Shown: positions 20,284-27,757 of the stretch, piece by piece | Layout of the letters: the number at the start of each line of letters is the position of its first letter | How positions within the stretch are numbered: the first letter of the stretch is position 1 | Source: Myxococcus landrumus | GTDB lineage: Bacteria; Myxococcota; Myxococcia; Myxococcales; Myxococcaceae | Direction of reading: 5' to 3' | Length of the DNA stretch: 64,000 nt | NCBI RefSeq assembly: GCF_017301635.1 | Contig: NZ_CP071091.1 | Coordinates: forward strand, 8,610,501 to 8,674,500 | Notes under the pieces: model-generated | Database searches by the model: none | What the model saw: the letters and a program-made list of their open reading frames with translations, nothing else | Told to the model about the DNA's origin: nothing | Position numbers and translations under genes: made by a program

Positions 20284-20370
20284 CATCTCGAGGGCTCAAG
20301 GTGTCTCACGCGGCTCGGGCGTGGGTCCTCGATGCGACACCGACGTCATCCCCGGGGGCGTGTGCGTGGC

Positions 20371-20736
20371 TCACTCGGAGTCTTCGTCCTCCGGCGCCCG
20401 CCAGCGTTCGGCGCGGCGGGCCTGGAGTCGCTCCACCAGCTCGCGGGCGCGGGCATCCCGAGGATAGTTCCGGTCATGCCGGCTGCCCTTGCCCTGGTTG
20501 CACCGGGCGCAGGCCAGGCCGAGGTTCTCCAGTGCGTCGGTGCCGCCGGCGGTGCGCGGGAGGATGTGCTCGATGGTGGCCCGGCTGATGGGCTCCCCAT
20601 CCGTGCCGACCAGCAGGTGGGCGTTGCAGTGCAGGCACTTGCCCAGCCAGGCCTCACGGCCCCGATGCTCGGTGCGCTCGAAGGTGGTGTCCGTCGCGAT
20701 GATGGCCAGAATCCTGCGGCGCTTGGAGTCGCTCAC
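20371..20736 (-). CDS. stand-alone HNH endonuclease-type protein
   Basis: A 121-residue protein starting from GTG at 20736, preceded by GAGGTG six bases upstream. It contains a zinc-stabilised HNH module: 'CLHC...' then 'ATIEHILPRTAGGTDALENLGLACARCNQGKG' split across about residues 55-88 (IEHILPR, CARCN). The His of 'EHI' and the Asn of 'ENL' are the catalytic-type residues. No extra DNA-binding domain is present; the C-terminus is a charged helix ending EDEDSE. Such small HNH proteins are common in myxobacteria and could be nicking enzymes or domesticated nucleases. There is no toxin-immunity or restriction partner next to it. Confidence 0.75.
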   Translation of the reverse strand: MSDSKRRRILAIIATDTTFERTEHRGREAWLGKCLHCNAHLLVGTDGEPISRATIEHILPRTAGGTDALENLGLACARCNQGKGSRHDRNYPRDARARELVERLQARRAERWRAPEDEDSE

Positions 20737-21034
20737 CCTACACCTCGGAAGGGCATGGCACCCGCCAGGCCCGTGCGGCGGCGCGGAGCATGGAGGACGT
20801 GTCTTGTCTCCACCAGCCCCTGGGGTCGGGATGACCACGGCCGGGTGATTGTTGGCGAGCCGGGGTTCGGGTCCTGGGTTCACGTTGGGTCCGTGATGCG
20901 GGGTCCCTCCGTGAAGGTGGGATGGAGCGTGGCTTCTGCGCGCGTGAAGTCAGGCGCGATGGGATGAGCGCGCCACCTGGTGCGTGTTCCCCGGCGGTTG
21001 CGGGGCTGGAGATAATGCGGGTGGGGGAGAGGTC

Positions 21035-22534
21035 ATGACGATGGATGCACAGGAGCGGAAGGCGGCCTATCGCCGGCTCGCGGAGCAGGGTCAGGCAGTC
21101 CCGGTGTCCGTGGAGTTGCCGGCGGACCTGGATACGCCGCTGTCGGCATATCTGAAGCTGGGCGGAGGCTCGCGCGGCTTCATTCTGGAGTCGTGCTACG
21201 GCGGCGAGCGCTTCGGGCGCTACAGCCACGTGGGCGCGCATGCCGCGGGGCGGGTCCGGTTGGATTCGCGCGGAGCCACCGTGTGGCGTGGCTCCCACGA
21301 GGAGCGCCGGGAGGGCAAGCCGCTGGAGGTCCTGCGGGGTTTGTGGCGCGAGCTCGCGGTGGCGCGGCTGCCGGGCGAGGCCCCGTTCCTGGGGGGGCTG
21401 GTCGGGTACATGGATTACAACTGTGTCTCCTGGGTGGAGCCCACCGTCCCGGACCGTCATCCGCGTGACACGTCGTTCCCCGACTCCGAATGGCTGGTGT
21501 GCGAGGACTTCGTCACCCACGACTCCCGCACCGGCACGCTCAAGGTCACCGCCATCGCGCGGCCCTCGCTGCATGCCAGCGTCGCGGCCTCATTGGAGGA
21601 CGCGGAAGCGCGCGCGCGGGCCATGGCGGACCGGCTCCTCCAGCCGCTGCCTCCGGAGGCCTACGCTCCGTCGCCGCGCATGAAGGGCGCCGCGGACCCT
21701 GTGGCCTGTTGGGACCGCGCCGGCTATGAGGCCGCGGTGGAGCGCGCGCAGGAGTACATCCGCGCGGGCGACATCTTCCAGGTGGTGCTCGCGCGGCGCT
21801 TCGAGTCGCGGGGGGCTCCTCCTCCGCTGTCGCTCTATCGGGCGCTGCGCCGGGTGAACCCCTCGCCCTACCTGTTCCTGGTGGAGCTGGGCGAGGCGCG
21901 CGCGCTGGTGGGCGCGTCCCCGGAGTTGCTGGTGCAGGTGCGCGATGGCGATGTGGTGGTGCGCCCCATCGCCGGCACGCGGCGGCGCGGCGCCTCCGAG
22001 GCCGAGGACCTGGCCCTGGAGAAGGAGTTGCTCGCCGACGAGAAGGAGCGCGCCGAGCACATCATGTTGGTGGACCTGGGCCGCAATGACGTGGGGCGCG
22101 TGGCGGCGCCGGGCTCGGTGCGCGTGGAGGACCTGATGGTCATCGAGCGCTACAGCCACGTGATGCACATCGTCTCGCAGGTGCGCGGGAAGCTGGACTC
22201 GAAGTTCGATGCGCTCGATGCGCTGGCCAGCACCTTCCCCGCGGGCACCGTGTCCGGGGCTCCCAAGATTCGCGCGATGCAAATCATCGACGAGCTGGAG
22301 GTGCAGCGGCGCGGACCGTACTCGGGCGCGGTGGGCTACCTGTCCTTCTGCGGCACGCTGGACGTGGCCATCGCCCTGCGCACGTTCTTCGTCGATGGAG
22401 ACCGGACCATGTGGACCGCGGGCGCGGGCCTGGTGGCGGACTCGGTGCCGTCGAAGGAAGCGGATGAGACGGAGGCCAAGGCGGGCGCCATGGCCGCCGC
22501 GCTGCGGTTGGCTCGCGAGGGAGGTGGCGGGTGA
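21035..22534 (+). CDS. trpE: anthranilate synthase component I
   Basis: A 499-residue chorismate-using enzyme. The feedback site is visible early ('FILESCYGGERFGRYS', about residues 47-62, the LLES-type tryptophan pocket). Catalytic blocks are 'IAGTRRRGASEAEDLALE', 'HIMLVDLGRNDVGRV' and 'FPAGTVSGAPKIRAMQIIDELE'. With TrpG it makes anthranilate from chorismate and glutamine. Start ATG 21035 follows GGGGGAGAGG; ATG 21041 is an alternative. It overlaps trpG by 4 bases (GTGA). A GATAAT at 21011-21016 could be the -10, which would leave a leader of only a dozen bases and no room for an attenuator. Confidence 0.96.
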   Translation: MTMDAQERKAAYRRLAEQGQAVPVSVELPADLDTPLSAYLKLGGGSRGFILESCYGGERFGRYSHVGAHAAGRVRLDSRGATVWRGSHEERREGKPLEVLRGLWRELAVARLPGEAPFLGGLVGYMDYNCVSWVEPTVPDRHPRDTSFPDSEWLVCEDFVTHDSRTGTLKVTAIARPSLHASVAASLEDAEARARAMADRLLQPLPPEAYAPSPRMKGAADPVACWDRAGYEAAVERAQEYIRAGDIFQVVLARRFESRGAPPPLSLYRALRRVNPSPYLFLVELGEARALVGASPELLVQVRDGDVVVRPIAGTRRRGASEAEDLALEKELLADEKERAEHIMLVDLGRNDVGRVAAPGSVRVEDLMVIERYSHVMHIVSQVRGKLDSKFDALDALASTFPAGTVSGAPKIRAMQIIDELEVQRRGPYSGAVGYLSFCGTLDVAIALRTFFVDGDRTMWTAGAGLVADSVPSKEADETEAKAGAMAAALRLAREGGGG

Positions 22535-23094
22535 TTCTCGTCATCGACAACTACGACTCGTTCACCTTCAACCTCGTCCAGCTCTTCTACACGCTGGGCG
22601 CCGAGGTGAGGGTGGTGCGCAATGACGCGCTCGACCTGGCGGGAGTCGAAGCCCAGGGCGCCTCGCATCTGGTGATTTCACCAGGGCCGTGTACGCCGCA
22701 CGAGGCGGGCGTGAGCGTGGCCGCCATCGCGCGCTCCCGCGTGCCGGTGCTGGGCGTGTGTCTGGGGCATCAGTCCATTGGCGCGGCGTTCGGGGGCAAG
22801 GTGGTGCGTGCTCCCGTGCCGGTGCATGGCAAGTCCGCGCACATCCAGCACGGAGGCTCGGGGGTGTTCACCGGGGCGAGCCAGGGGTTCCTGGCGGCGC
22901 GCTACCACTCGCTGGTGGTGGAGGCGTCATCGCTGCCTCCCGAGCTGGAGGCGACCGCGTGGAGCCAGGATGGCCTCATCATGGCGCTGCGCCACCGCGA
23001 GCGGCCGGTGGTGGGATTCCAGTTTCATCCCGAGAGCGTGCTGACTCCCGAGGGGCCGACGCTGGTCCGGAACTTCCTGGAGGGGCGACTCTGA
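22531..23094 (+). CDS. trpG: anthranilate synthase component II (glutamine amidotransferase)
   Basis: A 187-residue class I glutamine amidotransferase starting at GTG inside the trpE stop. The catalytic triad is visible: Cys in 'GVCLGHQSIGAAFGG', and His and Glu in 'FQFHPESVLTPEG'. 'VLVIDNYDSFTFNLVQ'-type N-terminus and 'ISPGPCTP' oxyanion strand are typical. It supplies ammonia to TrpE; the same subunit could also serve PabB (para-aminobenzoate synthesis) if no separate PabA exists, which the window cannot show. Confidence 0.95.
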   Translation: MILVIDNYDSFTFNLVQLFYTLGAEVRVVRNDALDLAGVEAQGASHLVISPGPCTPHEAGVSVAAIARSRVPVLGVCLGHQSIGAAFGGKVVRAPVPVHGKSAHIQHGGSGVFTGASQGFLAARYHSLVVEASSLPPELEATAWSQDGLIMALRHRERPVVGFQFHPESVLTPEGPTLVRNFLEGRL

Positions 23095-23111
23095 GGCCCT
23101 GAGGTTCGACA

Positions 23112-23153
23112 CGCGGAAGGACACGCACTCGTGCAGGGCGTGTCCTTCCCGCG
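23112..23153. terminator. strong bidirectional terminator after trpG
   Basis: A hairpin with an arm of 15 bp and a single bulged G (CGCGGAAGGACACGC / GCGTGTCCTTCCCGCG) and an 11-base loop sits between the convergent trpG and histidine phosphatase stops. No T-run follows. Confidence 0.75.
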
Positions 23154-23161
23154 TTGAGGGT

Positions 23162-23758
23162 TCAGTCCTTCAGGTGTGTGGTGTCGTTCCAACTGGCCAG
23201 TGCTGGCTGGGCGGCATCTCCGTCGAAGCCCAGCACGCTGATGGAGCCCGTGCTCAGCAGGAACAAGCGCCCGTCGGTGGGAGGCAACCCCAGCCAGCGC
23301 GCCGCCATCACCCTGAGGAAGTGGCCGTGGGAGAAGATGAGGACATCTCCCTGCTCCGCTCGTGCGCGAGCGATGACATGGTCCGCGCGAGCACCGACCT
23401 GTTCCGCTGTCTCTCCGTGGGGAACGCCGTCCTTCCAGAGCGTCCAGCCAGGGTTCTCCACCTGAATCTCCGCGCGCGTGAGGCCCTCATGGTCGCCGTA
23501 GTCCCACTCCATGAGGTCGTCGCTCCGGTGCGCCACATCGCCGTAACCCGCGAGGGCGCAGGTCTCGAACGCGCGACTGAGCGGGCTGGTCCACACCTGG
23601 GCGAAGCTCCAGGCGCGCAGCGGTGAGGCGAGCATCGCCGCCATCTTCCGTCCGTCCTCCAACAGCGGGACGTCCGTGCGGCCCGTGTGCTGTCCACTCC
23701 GGCTCCAGGCCGTTTCACCATGCCGGACGAGCACCACTCGAGGGGCCTGCGTTTTCAT
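23162..23758 (-). CDS. histidine phosphatase family protein (phosphoglycerate mutase-like)
   Basis: A 198-residue cytoplasmic phosphatase of the branch with 'VLVRHGETAWSRSGQHTGRTDVPL' (catalytic RHGE). The second His is in 'IFSHGHFLRVMAARWLG', and the acid/base Glu in 'EWDYGDHEGLTR'. This resembles the SixA/GpmB/acid phosphatase side of the superfamily rather than glycolytic mutase, given its short length. Substrate unknown. ATG 23758 is chosen; ATG 23776 would add six residues. It lies alone between the two convergent trp operons. Confidence 0.85.
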   Translation of the reverse strand: MKTQAPRVVLVRHGETAWSRSGQHTGRTDVPLLEDGRKMAAMLASPLRAWSFAQVWTSPLSRAFETCALAGYGDVAHRSDDLMEWDYGDHEGLTRAEIQVENPGWTLWKDGVPHGETAEQVGARADHVIARARAEQGDVLIFSHGHFLRVMAARWLGLPPTDGRLFLLSTGSISVLGFDGDAAQPALASWNDTTHLKD

Positions 23759-23953
23759 TGCCGGGAGTGTGCTCACGCCCTTCGTGCCCGGCGCGGAGGC
23801 TCACTCACGCGTGCCGCGGAGTGGACAGTCGGAGCCCTGCCGCGTCCTCTCGCCAACGGCGAGCGCGGTGGGCGGCGTAGTGGATGTCCACGCTGGGCGG
23901 CGCGCGGGCCCCTCGGTGTGAGGCTCCGAGACGAGGCCCTTCGTGCTCGAGAG

Positions 23954-23978
23954 GGCGCGAGGGGAGATGCCTCGCGCC
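23954..23978 (-). terminator. trp operon terminator hairpin after trpA
   Basis: A perfect 9-bp inverted repeat (GGCGCGAGG / CCTCGCGCC, 7-base loop) begins 31 bases past the trpA stop. A T-run is missing, as for other terminators in this window. Confidence 0.65.
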
Positions 23979-24008
23979 GCTCTCCTGTTGGTCCGCTCCG
24001 CGCGAGGC

Positions 24009-24800
24009 CTAGCGCTTCAGCCCGCGCTTGATTTCAGCGCACAGGGCTCGGGCGGCTTGGGGGCCTTCCGTGTGCGCGGCTCGCACGAGGGCGCTTCCCA
24101 CCACCACGCCGTCCGCATGCGCCGACAACGTGTGCGCCTGCTCGCGGGTGGAGATGCCGAACCCCGCCACCACGGGCACCGACGACGCCTTGCGCACCAG
24201 CTCCAGCCGCTGGGACAGGTCCGCGGGCAGCTCCGCGCGCATGCCGGTGACTCCCGCCACGGCCACGCAATAGACGAAGCCTCGTGCGTCCTTCGCGATG
24301 GCCTCCGCGCGAGCCGGGGGCGTCGTGGGTGCGCAGAGCGGAATCAGGTCCACGCCCGACGCGTCGAACGTCGCGCGCAGGCTCCCGCTCTCCTCGGGAG
24401 GAAGGTCCGGAAGGATGACTCCCGAGATACCGCGCTCGCGCGCCAGCTTCGCGAAGCGCTCCTCGCCCATCGCCATGATGACGTTGACGTACGTCATGAT
24501 GACCAGCGGTGTCTCCGGGCAGCGCCGATGAAGCTCTGGCACCACTTCGTCCAGCACGCGCTTCAAGGTGGAGCCCGCCTTCAGCGCACGCTCGGCGGCG
24601 CCTTGGATGACGGGGCCGTCGGCGATGGGGTCGCTGAACGCCACGCCCACCTCCACGATGTCCGCGCCACCTTCCACCATCGCGGTGAACACATCCACCG
24701 AGCGCGGCAGGTCCGGGTCTCCCGCCATGCCGTAGGCGACCAGTGCTCCTTCTCCGCGCGCCTTGGCTCGGGCGAAGGCCTTCGCAATCGCTCCGCTCAT
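24009..24800 (-). CDS. trpA: tryptophan synthase alpha chain
   Basis: A 263-residue TIM barrel. The catalytic acids are in 'GADIVEVGVAFSDPIADGPVIQ' (Glu of VEVG, Asp of DPIADG), and the phosphate loop is in 'VVAGFGIST' plus 'GVVVGSALVR'. It splits indole-3-glycerol phosphate to indole, which channels to TrpB. The start overlaps the trpB stop by 4 bases (ATGA at 24797-24800), a normal coupling for the alpha2beta2 complex. It is the last gene of aroF-trpDC-(repeat ORF)-trpFBA. Confidence 0.96.
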   Translation of the reverse strand: MSGAIAKAFARAKARGEGALVAYGMAGDPDLPRSVDVFTAMVEGGADIVEVGVAFSDPIADGPVIQGAAERALKAGSTLKRVLDEVVPELHRRCPETPLVIMTYVNVIMAMGEERFAKLARERGISGVILPDLPPEESGSLRATFDASGVDLIPLCAPTTPPARAEAIAKDARGFVYCVAVAGVTGMRAELPADLSQRLELVRKASSVPVVAGFGISTREQAHTLSAHADGVVVGSALVRAAHTEGPQAARALCAEIKRGLKR

Positions 24801-26011
24801 GGCTTCACCCCCACCGCGGGCGGTACGCCTCGCGCGGAAATCGTCGCGACGTCCTTGTCGCCTCGGCCCGAGCAGTTGATGACCAGGTACTTGCCCGCGC
24901 CCAGCTCTCGCGCCAGCTCGCGTCCACGCGCGAAGGCGTGTGACGTCTCGAGCGCGGGGAGGATGCCCTCCAAGCGAGCCACCTCGTAGAACGAAGCCAA
25001 GGCCTCGTCGTCCGTGGCGGTGCGGACCTCCATGCGTCCCGTCTTCGCCAGGTGCGCCAGCTCGGGGCCGACACCTGGGTAGTCCAGGCCGGCGGAGATG
25101 CTGTGCGCTTCCTGAATCTGCCCGTCCGCGTCCTGGAGCACCAGCGAACGAGAGCCGTGCAGCACGCCCTCGGTGCCCAGCGTCAGCGACGCGCCATGCT
25201 GGCCCGAGTCCAGTCCGTGCCCACCCGCCTCGACGCCGATGAGTCGAACGCTCGGGTCGCCGATGAAGGGATGCAGGACGCCGATGGCGTTCGAGCCACC
25301 GCCGACGCACGCGACAATCGCATCCGGCAGCTTGCCAAACGCGGCCTGGGCTTGCGTGCGCAGCTCGCGTCCGATGATGGCCTGGAAGTCGCGCACCACC
25401 GTCGGGTACGGATGCGGGCCCGCCGCGCTGCCGATGACGTAGTGCGTGTCCTCGACCTGCGAGACCCAGGTCCGCATGGCCTCGTTCATCGCGTCCTTCA
25501 GCGTCTTCGAGCCGGACTCCACCGGCCGCACGACGGCGCCGAGGGCGCGCATGCGGAAGACGTTGAGGGCCTGTCGCTCCACATCCAACGCGCCCATGAA
25601 GACTTCACAGGGCAGGCCGAAGAGCGCGCACGCGGTGGCCGTGGCGACGCCGTGCTGGCCCGCGCCTGTCTCCGCGATGATGCGCTTCTTGCCCATGCGC
25701 CGCGCGAGGAGCACCTGGCCCACGGTGTTGTTGATTTTGTGCGCGCCGGTGTGCGCGAGGTCCTCGCGCTTGAGCCAGACGTGCGCGCCTCCCCACGCCT
25801 CGGTGAGGCGGCGGGCGGGGGTCAGCGTGGTAGGGCGCCCCACGAACTCGCGGAGCACCTGGGCCACTTCCGCGTCGAACGTCGGGTCCGCGCGAGCAGC
25901 CGCATAGGCTTCTTCCAGTTCCATCAGTGCCGGGACGAGCGTCTCCGGCACGTAGCGTCCGCCGAAACGCCCGAAGCGTCCGACGGCGGTCTGCGTGTTC
26001 ATCCCTGTCAC
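24797..26011 (-). CDS. trpB: tryptophan synthase beta chain
   Basis: A 404-residue PLP enzyme. The Schiff-base lysine is in 'HTGAHKINNTVGQ' (about residue 89), the phosphate-binding loop is 'CVGGGSNAIG', and the N-terminus 'GRFGRFGGRYVPETLVPALMELE' is typical of the TrpB1 type that works with TrpA. It condenses indole with serine. It can start at GTG 26011, giving a 4-base GTGA overlap with trpF, or at ATG 26002. Length is normal. Confidence 0.96.
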   Translation of the reverse strand: MTGMNTQTAVGRFGRFGGRYVPETLVPALMELEEAYAAARADPTFDAEVAQVLREFVGRPTTLTPARRLTEAWGGAHVWLKREDLAHTGAHKINNTVGQVLLARRMGKKRIIAETGAGQHGVATATACALFGLPCEVFMGALDVERQALNVFRMRALGAVVRPVESGSKTLKDAMNEAMRTWVSQVEDTHYVIGSAAGPHPYPTVVRDFQAIIGRELRTQAQAAFGKLPDAIVACVGGGSNAIGVLHPFIGDPSVRLIGVEAGGHGLDSGQHGASLTLGTEGVLHGSRSLVLQDADGQIQEAHSISAGLDYPGVGPELAHLAKTGRMEVRTATDDEALASFYEVARLEGILPALETSHAFARGRELARELGAGKYLVINCSGRGDKDVATISARGVPPAVGVKP

Positions 26012-26646
26012 TCCCAGAGGTTGATGGACTTCGCGGCTCGCACGAAGGCGCGCACCGCATCCATGTCTTTGATGCCGGGGGCCGACTCCACCCCGCTGGC
26101 CACGTCCACTCCATACGGCCGCGTCGCGCGCACTGCTTCCGCCACGTTCGAGGGCTTGAGCCCTCCGGCCACCAACACCGGCACACCGCTGCCCGACAGT
26201 CCCGCGACCAGCGACCAGTCGAAGCCCACGCCGCCTCCGCCGTAGCCGGGTGCGGCCCCATCGAGCAGCAGCCCCGCCACGTCGCCCACTCCCAGGTACG
26301 CCTGTGCGCGAGTCACGTCATCCGCTCCGTGCACACGCAGTGCCTTGATGACGGGCACGCCGTACCCCGAGCAGGCTTCCGGTGGTTCGTCTCCATGGAG
26401 TTGCACGGCCGTGAGGCCGCACTCCTTCACGGCCGCACGGATGTCGTCCGGCGAGGCGTTGACGAACACGCCTATCACCGAGCTCAACGGTGGCCGCGTG
26501 CGCGCGAGCGTACGGGCCGTCTCCAGCGTCACGCATCGAGGAGAACGCGGGTAGAAGTTGAGGCCGAGCGCATCCACGCCCAGCTCCCACGCAGCCCGTG
26601 CATCCTCCAACCGAGTGACGCCACACACCTTCACGCGGACACTCAT
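26008..26646 (-). CDS. trpF: phosphoribosylanthranilate isomerase
   Basis: A 212-residue TIM barrel. The catalytic Cys is in 'VKVCGVT' at the N-terminus and the acid Asp in 'LLLDGAAPGYGGGGVGFDW'; 'VLVAGGLKPSNVAEA' and 'GVDVASGVESAPGIKD' form the phosphate site. It converts PRA to CdRP. The ATG at 26646 overlaps the stop of the 98-codon repeat ORF by 4 bases (ATGA) and not trpC, as would be expected in this operon. The frame is also open upstream through the 90-bp repeats for over 130 codons, but the family N-terminus begins exactly at this ATG. Confidence 0.95.
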   Translation of the reverse strand: MSVRVKVCGVTRLEDARAAWELGVDALGLNFYPRSPRCVTLETARTLARTRPPLSSVIGVFVNASPDDIRAAVKECGLTAVQLHGDEPPEACSGYGVPVIKALRVHGADDVTRAQAYLGVGDVAGLLLDGAAPGYGGGGVGFDWSLVAGLSGSGVPVLVAGGLKPSNVAEAVRATRPYGVDVASGVESAPGIKDMDAVRAFVRAAKSINLWE

Positions 26647-26665
26647 GGCGAGCCACCTTCCTCGC
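26636..26665. repeat. 30-bp direct repeat, trpF-side copy
   Basis: A perfect 30-base match to 26929-26958, 293 bases apart. Both copies span a start-stop ATGA junction. This copy contains the trpF start codon. Confidence 0.92.
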
Positions 26666-26939
26666 TCATGGACGGCAGTGCTCCTATGGGGCCCGCGTTG
26701 CAAGCGTGTGGCTCGCTCACGCGCGACGTGTCGCGGTGCCGCTTGAGTGGAACACTCATGGACGGCAGTGCCCCTATGGGGCCCGCGTTGCAAGCGTGTG
26801 GCTCGCTCACGCGCGACCTGTCGAGGTGCCGCTTGAGTGGAACACGCATGGACGGCAGTGCTCCTACGGGGCCCGCGTTGCGAGCGTGTGGCTCGCTCAC
26901 GTGCGACGTGTCGTGGTGGTGCTTCCTCCGGACACTCAT
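26643..26939 (-). CDS. 98-codon repeat ORF inserted between trpC and trpF
   Basis: An ORF that starts in an ATGA overlap with the trpC stop (26936-26939) and ends in an ATGA overlap with the trpF start (26643-26646). It encodes three 30-residue repeats (each M-[SR]-V-x-x-K-x-H then VSEPHA[CR]NAGP[IV]GALPS) plus an 8-residue tail MSEEGGSP that copies the end of TrpC (MGEEGGSP). The peptide is basic, with no signal, helix-forming hydrophobic segment or known domain. Between repeats most differences change amino acids, so selection on the peptide is not evident. It may simply preserve ribosome flow between trpC and trpF; whether the peptide is made or functional is unknown. Confidence 0.6.
   Translation of the reverse strand: MSVRRKHHHDTSHVSEPHARNAGPVGALPSMRVPLKRHLDRSRVSEPHACNAGPIGALPSMSVPLKRHRDTSRVSEPHACNAGPIGALPSMSEEGGSP
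26670..26939. repeat. three exact-length 90-bp tandem repeats
   Basis: Units 26670-26759, 26760-26849 and 26850-26939. The first two differ at about four positions; the third diverges in its last 30 bases. Each unit contains nested inverted repeats: CAAGCG...CGCTTG, GCGTG...CACGC and a central CGCGAC-GT-GTCGCG in the first unit. Each begins (minus strand) with ATG in the context CATGAGTG or a variant. Confidence 0.9.
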
Positions 26940-26958
26940 GGCGAGCCACCTTCCTCGC
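26929..26958. repeat. 30-bp direct repeat, trpC-side copy
   Basis: The second copy of the 30-base direct repeat, containing the trpC stop. Removing one copy plus the intervening 263 bases would restore a direct trpC-trpF ATGA overlap. Confidence 0.92.
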
Positions 26959-27757
26959 CCATGAGTCGCCGCAGTGCTCGGCCGGGATCCGCGTCGCGCA
27001 GGAGCGACTCGCCCACGAGCACCGCGTCCGCGCCCGCATCCCTCGCGGCACGCAGCTCCGCCACGGACTTGAGCCCGCTCTCGGCCACCAGCACCTGCGA
27101 GCGGGACCGCAGCTTCGGCATCACCCGCAACGCCGTGCCCACGTCTGTCTTCAACGTGGCCAGGTCGCGGTTGTTGATGCCCACCAATCGAGCCCCCGCG
27201 GCCAGCGCCCGCTCGGCGTGCGCCTCCGTGTGCGCCTCCACCAACGCGGCCACCTTCACGTGGTGCGCCGTGGCCAGCATCTCCCTCATCTCGCCGTCCT
27301 CCAGCGCATCCGCGATGAGCAGAATCGCGTCCGCGCCCCACAGCGCGCTCTCCTCCACCTCGCGAGCGGCGACCAGGAAGTCCTTGCGCAGCACCGGAAT
27401 CGACACCGCCGCACGCACCGCGACCAGGTCCTCCAGCGCCCCGCCGAAGTCCGGCCCATCCGTGAGCACACTGATGGCGCTGGCCCCCGAGGCCTCATAG
27501 GCCCGAGCCACCGCCACCACATCCGCATGAGGAAACGCCCCTCCCGACGGACTCTTGCGCTTCACCTCCGCGATGACCGTCACCGGACGGCCCGCTGCTC
27601 GACGCAGCAGGGCCCCCTCGAAGTCACGCGGCTCGGGACGAGGACGTGGCGCCATGACAGGCCGCTCCGCAAGCTCCCGACGCTTGCGCGCCATGATGAT
27701 GTCCAGCGTCCCCGGCGCGGCCGGAGACGAGGTCCCGCCTCGCTGTGCCCCGCTCAC
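26936..27757 (-). CDS. trpC: indole-3-glycerol phosphate synthase
   Basis: A 273-residue TIM barrel. Active-site blocks are 'VIAEVKRKSPSGG' (catalytic Lys), 'VLRKDFLV', 'LVGINNRDLATLKTD' and 'VAESGLKS'. It converts CdRP to indole-3-glycerol phosphate. Starts at GTG 27757 in a GTGA overlap with trpD. The C-terminus, MGEEGGSP, is the sequence later copied at the end of the repeat ORF. Confidence 0.95.
   Translation of the reverse strand: MSGAQRGGTSSPAAPGTLDIIMARKRRELAERPVMAPRPRPEPRDFEGALLRRAAGRPVTVIAEVKRKSPSGGAFPHADVVAVARAYEASGASAISVLTDGPDFGGALEDLVAVRAAVSIPVLRKDFLVAAREVEESALWGADAILLIADALEDGEMREMLATAHHVKVAALVEAHTEAHAERALAAGARLVGINNRDLATLKTDVGTALRVMPKLRSRSQVLVAESGLKSVAELRAARDAGADAVLVGESLLRDADPGRALRRLMGEEGGSP

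Noticed and set aside
26643..26939. CRISPR-like array
   Set aside because: The 90-bp units are contiguous without variable spacers and form an in-frame coding repeat.
26647..27051. Upstream in-frame extension of trpF through the 90-bp repeats
   Set aside because: The TrpF family N-terminus (MSVRVKVCG) begins at ATG 26646, and the extension has composition of an off-frame reading of the repeats.
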